Source: Phallus indusiatus (taxonomy: Eukaryota > Basidiomycota > Agaricomycetes > Phallales > Phallaceae). From it: a stretch of DNA of 64,000 bases. Position numbers and translations under genes: made by a program. The DNA lies in contig JAQFWX010000004.1 in assembly GCA_027605045.1 (NCBI GenBank), positions 3,234,683 through 3,298,682 on the forward strand. Direction: 5' to 3'. How positions within the stretch are numbered: the first letter of the stretch is position 1; every line of letters starts with the position of its first letter. The notes under the pieces are model-generated. The model was given only the letters and a program-made list of their open reading frames with translations. It was not told the DNA's origin and did no database searches. Shown one piece after another: positions 34,231 to 44,064 of this stretch.

Positions 34231-36074
34231 ATGGTGCTTGTTCGTTCTTTTCTTGCCCCATTCTGTCTCCTGGGACGGATATTTGGAACGACCGCCTCTC
34301 CTGTAAGTCAAGAACAACAAAACGAAGATGCAGTTCAGCGGTCGCAGCAGCAAGAAAGGGATAATGTGGCTCAACTCGGCAATAGTATGTTCTCGTCTTC
34401 AATAGACTGGAAGGTGCTGGACGAAGACGCACAATCTTTGTTCAACGTGTTTGCGGCTCAGAAAATCTCAACATCGTCGCGTCCAGCGACAAGTTCGACA
34501 TCGCAAACACAATCCGAGCTAACAAGCCCGAGGCCCACCAGCGAAACCCCCACTCCTTCAACCACGACTTCCACTCCTTCGACCTCCGCTCCTTTAACTT
34601 CAAAATCGTCCTCATCAACCTCCTCCCATCCAGTATTTTCCTCCTCAGCTTTCACATCTACAACTTCACATTCAACAACAACGCCACATTCAACATCTAC
34701 CCCATCGTCAACAACGACAAAACCTACATCTCAGACATCTACAACAGCAACACGACCCACAACTACAATCACGAGCAGCAGCACTCCCACATCAACTAGT
34801 TCAATTCAACATCCCGTCTTTTCAATTTACACAGATCAAAATAGTGGTTTCCCAACTTCCCAACAAATATTTGTGAGCGTGCCAATTCAAACCTAAAACG
34901 CATTTGAAGTAATCAACTTTACCTTTTCTCTTCCGGGTCCTTCCCTACGTTTGGATTTTTAGGGATACAATAACCTCATTCTGTCGTTCTTCCTCAGCAC
35001 AGATGGAGCTGTAGACCAAGCCGCCGCTTGGACGCAACTATCCGACTCCCAACGAGCATCCATTAGAGCCGATTATCGAAAGAACGGCATTTCGTTGATG
35101 GTATCCGCCTGTGGTGCGACCGATCTCCCCACGACTCTGGGTGTTGATCCGACGAAGTTCGCACAAACATTGGCCGCTTGGGCTATAGAATTCGATATGG
35201 ACGGGGTAGACGTTGATTACGAGGTATTGCGTCCCATCCCTTTCCTTTTTCAGAGACTTCGGCTTAGTTCGGTTCCCGTTGCTTTTCTTAAATATTATGA
35301 ATAGGATTTCCAAGCTGTGTCTGCGGGTACGGCATTGGCATGGTTAAAGACATTTACACAGACGTTGCGTGCTGCTCTCCCAGTAAACATGGTCCTCACG
35401 CATGCTCGTACGTAGTATTTAAACAGCAACCTGTCGAAGCAATAGTCTCTGACACGTTGTTTTGTTCTTCTTTTCTAGCTGTAGCACCATGGCTCGGTCT
35501 TAAGCAAATTTACTTTGAATTCGAACAACAAGTCGGTCAAATGGTAGATTGGTATCACATACAATTCTATTCTCAAGGAAATCTATACACCGATTGCAAC
35601 GGCCTCTTAACCGAATCTGGTGGTGCATTCCCGGGAACCTCCTTGTTCGAGCTCATCGCCGCGGGTTTACCTCAAGAAAAACTATTGATCGGAAAGCCTG
35701 CTGCTCTGATAGATGTGGAAACCATCTCCGTGAAACGGAGTGTGGAAGAAGACTCGTCATTCCGAAAGAGAGTCGCCGTTGTCAATTCTACTGCTACGAC
35801 ACACATTTCTTCTACCGTTGCTCCAAAACTGACTCCTGCTGCAACTCAGAATACTAACGGTTTCATGCCCGCCAGTGTGCTATCCCAATGTCTAGCTACT
35901 GCTGTAGCCCAAGGATGGAACGCTGGTTTTATGGTCTGGGAAGTATGTTAAGTTCAATCAACGGACAAATATTCATAACTCACAGTGATTCGTTTTTTTT
36001 TCCAGTATCCGGATGCTACCGTTGATTTCATCAAACAAGTCCGAACCCCCGCATTCCCGCTTCCTAATAATTAG
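34231..36074 (+). CDS. GH18 family chitinase-like secreted protein
   Basis: Five exons: 34231-34872, 34963-35223, 35305-35407, 35479-35942 and 36006-36074 (512 aa). I start at 34231 because it gives a signal peptide (MVLVRSFLAPFCLLG); an in-frame ATG at 34177 would add 18 residues. Residues about 85-200 are almost pure Ser/Thr/Pro, a likely O-mannosylated stalk placed before the catalytic domain. The GH18 barrel follows: NNLILSFFLST, then ISLMVSACGA, then the catalytic DGVDVDYE (DxxDxDxE, acid Glu last) ending exon 2, WYHIQFYSQG (the strand-6 YN/Y region) and GWNAGFMVWEYPD near the end. It may act on fungal or nematode/insect chitin, or on host glycans. The S/T stalk at the N-terminus is unusual, since many fungal GH18 enzymes carry it at the C-terminus. 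Confidence 0.9.
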
Positions 36075-38550
36075 GTTCAATCTTTTTTATCGAAGACGCA
36101 TTTTTATTCCGGAAATCAATTATGCTTTGCATTTTCAGTGGTTCTTATATTTATATCTATGTCCCGTGACTGGGATGATTCAATCTTTGGCACCAGTAAA
36201 CGCAATTTTTTATACGGTAGATTTAGATAGGATTAAACGATTGTGTTTAGTATACAGGTGCTAATGTCACTAGTTGACTGAAAAACGAAAGAGTTCTCGT
36301 ATAATCATTTGCTATATTCCTAATAACAGTGACGACGACAAGGGATTATTTTCTAGGTGGTCCCGTTTGTCTCCATCTTTGACTATCTTGACAACCGTGG
36401 CATAGAGGTGAGATAATAATACTATCGCAAATAATCAGAAAGATGTTTAACAAGATGAAGAAGTCAAAGAAATTTGTATCAGAATATGTAAAAAACTAAG
36501 GTTATCCGCAGACCACATGCATAACTCATGCACGTTTTCTCAGCAGAACGAAGGTTGATGAAAAGAATACATCATGGAAGTACGCTCTTTGAATGGAACA
36601 TACCTTTCAAAAAATGGAAGCTTCGAGAAACATCTTTGCTGAAGTCTTCGTGCAAGATCGGAAGAACAACTCGAAAAAAAGTTTGACGCCGGTGTGGTCT
36701 TGGCTTAAAATATGGAAAACGCCCACAATTACCCATACTAAACAAGAGACCACATTTGGTAAATTGACGCCAAATGTGTGACGGGACCGTTATGGACACG
36801 TCATAACTACATACTTCACAAGCTTCACAGCTGCTCTGCTGGTAGACTGAAATTGGACTGAAATCCTCCCTTCAAGTACCTAGTTGTTATTAGGTTACTT
36901 CATAAATCTGATGGGAGAAGTATAGGGTCGGATATGTAAGGCTTTCTAGCTGTTGCACTACATTTATTCATATGGTCCGCTTGTTCATCTGGACTCTCAA
37001 CTCCTCATCGTGAGAGTTCACATTCATTATTATATGACATCGCCTGCCTCTTACTTTCTTCATCCTCAGGGTTCATGCTTTCACTGAATTACCTTCTCAT
37101 ACACAGCGCAATTCGTGACCTATCCGTCTATTCATTCACCGTCCTTCTATCATCTTCGTTTCCTCTCATGCTTCCGAATCATTCATTCTGCTCGACATAA
37201 TGATCTTCACTTGACGTACACCGTCAAAATTTCAGAATAACTTGAAGTTGTAGTCTATCGAGGTGCATTACCTTCATATAAAAAGCTTTTCAAAGTTCAA
37301 GGTCGACTTGAAAATAAAGAGCGCTTCTGGTTAGTCGTGTTTCTGCACTCAGCGGCCCGAAATAAACCCAAAGCCTTGACGGCGGGCTTGGCGACGAGAA
37401 TGTTGAACTACTCATCAAAGTCAGTTTCATCATCACTAGGAAAGCTTGATAATTAAGATGTCATTCCGATTTACACTTCGACAACTTGAATACTCAATAC
37501 AGGGCTGGGTAGCGGGCGGCGGTAGGAAATGGTCTCCATCGGACTTTGGAACTTTGGGACATAATTAAATCTTTCAAAATGATTGTTCATATATGACGAT
37601 ACGATTTGGAAGAGGACGTGGAAATGGGGGTTATGGAAGAAATTGACGTAAAGGCTTTCTGAATCTCATTAAGAATCAGCTTGCTTTTGCAACACATGCG
37701 GCGATGAATGACAAAGAGGGAAATGGAGTACCACAGGCTAGTGATTGTCATTGATTTTCCAGGCACGACGTGTCTAAGAAAGACCCATTCACCAATGCAG
37801 CTGCTGTGTATTTGTGGAGTTTTTAAGTTCTTCCCTCGAGGAGCCCGTTCTCGCTATAGTAAAACTGAAAAAAGCGCGAGGATCCAAATAACAATTTCAT
37901 ACCCCGCACAATCTTCGCTGTCGGAATTCCTGGTGGTCTTTGAAGAAAGGCTCATGTCATCGGTAGAGTCCTAAGACCAATCATGGCCCTTTATGGGAGC
38001 ATATAAAACAGCCGAGGCATACGAAAAAATTGTCAAAGTTTGGGTGGATATGATCCAGCTGTATGTCATTGCTTCTTACCGTCAGTGTATCTTGATTACG
38101 ACAAGGGCCCGGACTTTGACGTTGTTGGGTTTTGGGACAAGGTGTTTCAAAGTAAAAGCCACAAGCAATGCTAGAACAACCGGAGCAAGCTCACTTTTGA
38201 TAAAGGTCATTTTGGCGATCATTTCAGAGGTGACTAATTTAGTAGACCTTGATATTTCAAAAAGCTAATCACTTTGCACATGTTACACAGAAAAGCAAAA
38301 TCGTCATTCAAACATCTAGATCCTAGATGTAACACAAATCACAAAACCAATAGTCATATACACGAAAGTAGCAGGAACGGTGAGAGAATAACTGGGAAAT
38401 ACAGAAACGACTGTCCATTATAAGGCGATTACTCATGCACATGTCTCAGCGAAGACGATCTTTACGAATGAAAAGTGAAGTTTAACATCCGATTCGAAAT
38501 AAAAGAGAGAATAAACTCACAGAATTCCCTTGAAAGAAAAAAAATTGGCT
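36075..38550. other. 2.5-kb gene-poor region with possible gene remnant
   Basis: No convincing gene. Around 37993-38192 (+) one frame starts MGAYKTAEAYEKIVKVWVD and a shifted frame continues VYLDYDKGPDFDVVGFWDKV to TAG. This looks like an eroded coding segment or a gene with an unrecognised short intron. On the opposite strand 38229-38098 could encode a short hydrophobic peptide (MTFIKSELAPVVLALLVAF), also unsupported. Confidence 0.35.
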
Positions 38551-38790
38551 TCAGGTACTGGCAGTGCCTGCGGTTCCTCCACCACCCAATGGGGGTAGCA
38601 GTCCGCCGAGTCCACCGAGTCCGCCGAGTCCGCCCAAAATGCCAGTAATTCCGCTCAAAGGGTCTCCGCCTGCTGGGGAGGTGGGATCTTGACGAGCAAC
38701 AAGGTCGTTGACATCGGAGTCTGGAGTTGGGGCAGAGTGGACAAGAGCGAAGGACAGGAGGATGGAAATTATCACTTTGGTCGGGATCAT
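38551..38790 (-). CDS. small secreted Gly/Leu-rich protein
   Basis: Single-exon frame of 79 aa. Signal peptide MIPTKVIISILLSFALVHSA is followed by a short acidic segment with VARQD (possible processing after Arg), then PTSPAGGDPLSGITGILG and four GLG/GGL repeats ending LLPPLGGGGTAGTAST. The repeats derive from a 9-bp tandem unit (complement of ccgccgagt, 38602-38634). No cysteines. A TATA-like tatatac lies about 105 bp upstream (complement of about 38893-38900). Glycine-leucine-rich short secreted proteins are often cell-wall or surface components; no function is known here. Confidence 0.7.
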   Translation of the reverse strand: MIPTKVIISILLSFALVHSAPTPDSDVNDLVARQDPTSPAGGDPLSGITGILGGLGGLGGLGGLLPPLGGGGTAGTAST

Positions 38791-40318
38791 ACTTCGATGT
38801 TTTCGAACGATTTGAGTTGAATTGAGGGTTTCGTTGTTCGAGAGACTGTTGATGTTATGTGAATGATGGAAATTTCATGCGTCTAGTTGGATGGTTATAT
38901 ACTATATTTCGTGGACACCGTGGTATAAGTCTGTCAAGACGGACTCGGAAGACCGCTGAACCGGTACCGTCGTGCCAGCGATACCTATATATCGACGGCA
39001 AACTCATATGCCCAGCATTTATGAAACAGATGATCAAGTTACAATCTTCTAATCGTCTTTGATCATACGCCAAACTCAATAAAGTGGAGCGATCGCAAGT
39101 TCTTCCTCTTCTTACTATGACATTCAAGTTGAATATTAATGGAGTTGGCAAACTGCTTTGCTTCTCGATTTGGACATTGAAATTCCCGTCTAACAAAGCA
39201 GTATCATCATTCTATCAGCCATTGAATTCAGGAATCAAAGATAAGGAGTATCAAAAATGTGACTCACACAATAGCATGTATATACGTGACTATAAACTGC
39301 ACGGATCGGACAGCCGTCAACGACGGATGCCAAGACCTTGCTGTACCAATATGAATATTCCGAGTCAGTCCCTCGGTATGTTTGGGTGTAGGTATTGCTA
39401 ATGTCAAATAATTCGACACCCATTGGCTATAAAAATACTTCCTGTCAGCTCAACATCTCTATCCGGTAAAATGGTTGGCCCGCAATTCAGAAATCTGAAA
39501 GTGTAACTTTATTTATTATTCATACGCTGAAGTAAACTATCCCAATAAAATATTAATACTACGTAGTTAAGTGGAGACAAAGATTTTATTCATTTTTTTT
39601 CGAAGAGTAATTTGTTGCGAGAGTTAACTAACCGATGTAGACGGGAGAATGCATTTACGCACACCAGTCTCTCGATGTTTAAAAGTATACAAACACAAGA
39701 AAGTGTTCAACAAACGAGCATATACTGGCAATGGCTACTACTTTTACATATGACCATGAGCTACAAGAGCCTAGCAGGGTCTACAAAATCAATTCATGTT
39801 AGAGTAGAAGCTTTTAATTAAATGTGCGTAGGGACCACCCATTTCTGGGAGATCAAATAATAAGCATTCAGGAATGAGGCGAGAGGTAGCACAAAATCAA
39901 AAGAAATTGGAAATAAAAAGTCGACTCTATTGCTGCAGCTTATCAAACTTCAAGTTCCGTACATGTCAATGTGCGGTTATAAAGGAACTAAAACTCATTC
40001 GATTTATTGACCTGCTGCGATATTCGCTGATTGACGGAGCATCAAGCTCAAAATTCAAGATATGGAAGAAAAGGGCTTGACCTTAAAAAACTAGAACTTT
40101 ATTCATTGAGAATCCAGTCAAACACAAACATAATGAGTACAATCAAAATAACATTGCCCTAGTTCCAAAAGCCCTTCGTAAACATAAGAAAAAAGAAAGC
40201 TGCGTGATGAGAAGAGAACGGGGAAGTATCCACTTTAAATCAAATTACTCCCCTACGAAATCGTTAACGACCACCGTAACGGCTTGTTCAAGTTTATGTT
40301 CATACCTTCTATCACCTC
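38791..40318. other. 1.5-kb AT-rich spacer
   Basis: Promoter of the Gly-rich gene on the left and 3' flank of the repeat precursor gene on the right. Open frames at 38859-39062, 39084-39401 and 39874-40080 show no domain or splice context. Confidence 0.4.
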
Positions 40319-40888
40319 TCAAAGAAGCGTATCTAACTGATGAACAGTAACCGTGACCGTCTTGTCAGCATCGCCGGTAACATCGTCCACAGCGGTTTTA
40401 GCTCGTTTCAGCAAGGTATCCAATTGATGCACGGTAACTGCGACCGTTCGGTCAGCGTCGTTCGTCACGTCGTCAACCGCCGTCCGTTTAAGCAAGGTGT
40501 CCAATTGATGAACCGTGACGGTAACAGTTTTATCAGCATCGTTCGTGACGTCGTCAACAGCAGTCCGTTTGAGCAGCGTGTCGAGCTGATGGACAGTAAC
40601 CACAACCGTCTTGTCAGCATCACCGGTAACATCGTCTACAGCTGTCTCAGCTCGTTTGAGCAAAGTATCCAATTGATGCACCGTAACAGCGACGGTCTTG
40701 TCCGCGTCATTTGTCACGTCGTCTACAGCAGTCTCTGCTCGTTTGAGCAGGGTGTCCAGCTGGTGGACAGTAACTGCGACGGTTTTGTCAGCGTCGTTCG
40801 TAACATCATCAACAGCGGTACCGGCGGGCAAAGCCTGTACAAGGAGGATAGAGACAAAGATTGACGTGAGGTATTTGAGAGGAGTCAT
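40319..40888 (-). CDS. KEP-type secreted precursor: six repeats separated by Lys-Arg
   Basis: Single-exon frame of 189 aa. Signal peptide MTPLKYLTSIFVSILLVQALPA (1-22), then six copies of a 25-residue unit, TAVDDVTNDADKTV followed by AVTVHQLDTLL. Copies 1-5 each end in KR (49-50, 78-79, 107-108, 134-135, 161-162), the Kex2 protease site; copy 6 ends at the stop codon straight after LL. Copies 1, 2 and 5 have AE, AE and AK after KR. Only N/G at unit position 8, K/R at 12 and A/V/T at 15 vary. No Cys, no CaaX end and no homology I know. Known parallels are fungal KEPs: alpha-pheromones, dikaritin RiPP precursors and the Ustilago Rep1 repellents. No RiPP tailoring genes lie nearby, so a structural or signalling peptide is likelier. 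Confidence 0.9.
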   Translation of the reverse strand: MTPLKYLTSIFVSILLVQALPAGTAVDDVTNDADKTVAVTVHQLDTLLKRAETAVDDVTNDADKTVAVTVHQLDTLLKRAETAVDDVTGDADKTVVVTVHQLDTLLKRTAVDDVTNDADKTVTVTVHQLDTLLKRTAVDDVTNDADRTVAVTVHQLDTLLKRAKTAVDDVTGDADKTVTVTVHQLDTLL

Positions 40889-41007
40889 CGAGGCTACACA
40901 AAAATAAATGTGGAGGAAGAGTTGGGTTGTGAGGAGACTTCGCTGTAAGTCAGGGTAGAAGAATCAAGTTCTCTTGATACCACAATACAAGGAGGGAAAA
41001 ACGTTCG

Positions 41008-41015
41008 CTTTTATA
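41008..41015 (-). promoter_or_regulatory. TATA box of the KEP gene
   Basis: TATAAAAG on the minus strand, 120 bp upstream of the start codon at 40888. Confidence 0.55.
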
Positions 41016-41395
41016 CATGGTCCTTATCGCCTACGAGAGGGTCAGATCGCGAGAGATGAAACGCATCATGTGAGTAAAGGTTGATAGGATGGGGGCCTTC
41101 GAAGTTCATGTCATGCCAGAGAGTCGGCAATATTGTTCAGGTACTCATGAAACGTAAGAAAAAAGAGAGGATCAAAGGTGATGCAAGAAGCATCCAATCT
41201 ACATATCTTAACAATGGATCAGTTCACAAAAATAAAGTAGACCAATTCAAATGAGGTAAAAAATCGCACGCGCTTTATGAAAAGTAATTACACTTGTATT
41301 ACGGCCTATAATGCGTATTACAACATGCTGCCTATCCATATGCGCGGTATTTATCCGAAAGTATGCATCAAAACACGGCAAGCTCACCCAAAATA

Positions 41396-42935
41396 TCAAT
41401 CAGAAAACCCGACCAACTTCCCATCCCAACACCACCAAATTAACTCATCCAATTCCTCTTCTTCAGCATCATCAACATTATTCTTATTATCAGAACTGTC
41501 GTCACAATCTGCATGGGTTGACACCGATTGGCAAACAACGCGAAGACCGACTATGGGAACATTAAAACCAAAATTTCCCGAAGACTTCTTGGTTTTATTG
41601 TTATTTTTGGTAGTACCGCCGTCTGGTGCTGTGAGATGACCGATGATTTTGTCCAGGGATGGTGTTAAGGTTTGTCTCGGTACCCATGTGGGGTGAGAAA
41701 ATCGTCGTGGAGCACGAATGAGTATATGAGTTTGGGTTGGTGCTGAAGATGTATCTCAGTAACAATTCGATGATTTTGAAACCCGAGATATGTATAGAAT
41801 GTACGTGCCTAACTCGTCTTCGAAACCTAACGCTTCTCCAAATCTCAGGAGCGCCTTTGAGAACACTCTTTCACACTCTCGAGATGAGGAATCATCTTCA
41901 ACAATTGAATGAACACCAAGCGTCGCAATTTGGTCTTCTGATAAGGACGTCTCTGGAGAACTATGTCCTAATTCTTCCGAACTTTCTGACATTCCAGAAG
42001 ATGGTGTGTCTGGGGGTTCTGAGCTAGGACTCGCACTTGCCGTATAAAAAGAAGCTGTTCGACGAGGTGTTGATGGAACCGAAAAAAATTGTTTACTGTC
42101 GACTTCTTCTGTATCACTAGTATTATCATTATTAGCGGCTTCTTCATTATCCGATTCGGCTGGTTGATTTGATGTTTCGTTTACGTCTTCATCGTCATCG
42201 TCATCCTCGCTGCTCTCATCGTCAGATTTTGACGATGCTTTCGATAGTTGTCTAATGATAAACTCCCGTTCACCAAATTTCTCTACGTGAAAGCCGTTCA
42301 GTTCAAGTAAGACACGCGCTTTAGGGAGTGTCAGCGAAGAACCTAACACCAGAAGAAGGTGTATTGTAGCTGATCGGTAATTTGGCAAATGGGACATCGT
42401 TTCTCCTTCTGATGAGGTTAATTCTCTCGTGGAAACAGCCAATAATGTATTATGGGCATAGGCCGTAGATAGAGCCACAAACGTCGTTTCGAGATGGGAT
42501 CGTAAATCGTCATAGGCATCCACAAACTAAATAAGGTTCAGAACGGACTTTTGGTGATGGCAAAACAAAGAGCAGTACTTCTTTTCTTCTTTTGGCGGTT
42601 TTATTGTCCCTTGGCTAAATTTAGAAGGCATAAACGTCGATATTTCAGGTGAAAGAGAGTCGCACACAAACCGGAAGATCTCCAGAATGTCTCTGAGAGG
42701 ACATTCGTTCCAAAGAGTTAACGGGACTTGGAAACAAAACACGTCATTCACTAATATGCAAAGTAGTATATAGAGCCTACAAAGGAACCTGGCCCTTCAT
42801 ATACAGCAAGTGTCCCAGCAGAATGCCCGTAAGACGGGCAGCCATGTGATGGCTAATTTCATCTACATTCAACATAACAGTGGGAATATCTTCAGATGCA
42901 GTTTCTTCATTGAGTTCTGTCTCAAAAGTAGCCAT
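41396..42935 (-). CDS. p31comet-like protein (MAD2L1-binding, spindle checkpoint silencing)
   Basis: p31comet binds closed Mad2 and, with TRIP13/Pch2, disassembles the mitotic checkpoint complex. Five exons: 42935-42781, 42726-42672, 42614-42579, 42526-41809 and 41742-41396 (436 aa). Conserved features: MAARLTGILLGHLLYMKGQV and PFPVNSLERM (animal proteins have a similar LPxPYxxL), PPRDNKTAKRRKEFVDAYDD, LRSHLETTF, then LLLVLGSSLTLPKARVLLEL (animal: ILLGGNALSPKE-like) and C-terminal ELIWWCWDGKLVGF, like the family's IWFQ...FKGF ending. A Glu/Asp/Ser-rich insertion of about 130 residues (SSEDDDDDEDVNETS and on) separates the halves and is the main departure from the shorter animal proteins. Exon 3 is 36 nt, and intron 4 appears to start with GC (41808). 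Assignment rests on motif order. Confidence 0.78.
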
Positions 42936-44064
42936 GTTAGAGACGAGAAAGATAACGGCGGTCGAAAAACGTGGCAAAAGTACAAGAGTGAAATGAAATA
43001 AGAAGCGTTCGGTGCTAAACCATGAGGCGGTTTATGTAAGCACCTGTTCGTTCAACGCGTCTTACCACGTGATCGCGTGATCCAAAAGGACGCGTCACGC
43101 GAGTAACGCGGCTTGGACGTCGATCCTCGGACTTTTGCGTTCGAGGATCAATTGGCAGTTTGGTCCGACGCATTGAGACCAAAACCTCTCGTGAATTAGA
43201 AGAAACTTAGGGAAGACCCCAATCACTGGCATCCATACAAGTCCGGTTCACTTGCAATCTACGCCAACGTTTCGCGACAGTCGGCTGACTTGGTTTTGAC
43301 CTTGTTTTGACCGTGATGAAGTGGATAGTGGTCCAAACCCCAGACCTCAAATTCGCTCGTGAGTTGATCTTGAGAGACGTTGTTTATCTGAATAAGGTGG
43401 TATATTAAGGAGACGTCAAAGTTGAGTACTATTTGGATCGTTTTGTAAGCTTCCATCTTCTGTTGCACAGACGACATTGTGAGCTTGGTTCAGATGAAAG
43501 CTTCGATAACTTAAACTAGGTTTAGGATGTAATAATACATACGCTATCTTAGTCTGCTTCCCAGCAGCTCCACAGTATTCATTCGCAGCAAATTATAATC
43601 AAGTGAGTGGTGAAGTTGATACCAAAAATACGCAGCTTTCTTCTTCCCCCGTTTCCAGGTCACCTTCAAATTGCAGCTCTTCCAAAAGCGACGTTAAAGC
43701 TTACTATTACCGCCGCATGGCCTATGACGCACCGTCCTCTCGTACACAACGGACGTCCGCAGGAGCTCCTTCATGTTCCTTCTAACCCGACTCTCGTCGG
43801 CCTTTTAAGGAGGATATTAATAGGACACATCGAAATCAATAGATCGTATATCATCTCGAGACTAACTTCATGCTTCATGAATCATCGATTATCGGGCCGA
43901 AATCATCAATTAAAATTTTGACTTCGGTCTTTCATCTCATTGTGGATTAATTTCAAAACGAAAGTCTACGCGGCTTCCGACCTTTCCAAAATCTTAGAAA
44001 AAAATCGTCTGGGATTTATATAAAAGGCTTTGAACCGCGAAGTCAGTTTTATCATCATCTTACA
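42936..44064. other. spacer upstream of p31comet and of SSP1
   Basis: Contains two ACGCGT hexamers (43055-43060 and 43090-43095) 120-160 bp upstream of p31comet, and a GATCCTCG/CGAGGATC hairpin at about 43122-43149. A minus-strand frame 43477-43259 (starts MSSVQQKMEAYKTIQ, 72 codons) is intact but unrecognised. A pair of possible plus exons around 43555-43602 and 43660-43800, joined by a GTGAGT-TTTCCAG intron, codes for nothing I can name. Confidence 0.4.
44017..44026 (+). promoter_or_regulatory. TATA box of SSP1
   Basis: TATATAAAAG, about 40 bp upstream of the start codon at 44065. Confidence 0.6.

Noticed and set aside
34031..34432. 108- and 133-codon minus-strand frames opposite the GH18 gene
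   Set aside because: Overlap the signal peptide and stalk exon of a well-supported plus-strand gene; composition is the complement of the Ser/Thr stalk.
38098..38229. Short hydrophobic minus-strand ORF as a mating pheromone precursor
   Set aside because: Does not end in a CaaX box and no pheromone receptor gene is in the window.
40340..40864. 174-codon open frame on the plus strand opposite the KEP gene
   Set aside because: It is an antisense shadow of the repeats: the repeated DNA keeps several frames open. It has no signal peptide, start context or known domain.
41277..41639. 120-codon plus-strand frame antisense to the p31comet-like gene
   Set aside because: Fully covered by the last exon of the minus-strand gene, whose protein shows family conservation.
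42527..42751. Minus-strand frame ending SVLNLI then TAG, read as part of p31comet with an in-frame stop
   Set aside because: Two GT-AG introns (53 and 52 nt) remove the stop and give a better conserved reading with all phases consistent, so no stop-codon readthrough is needed.
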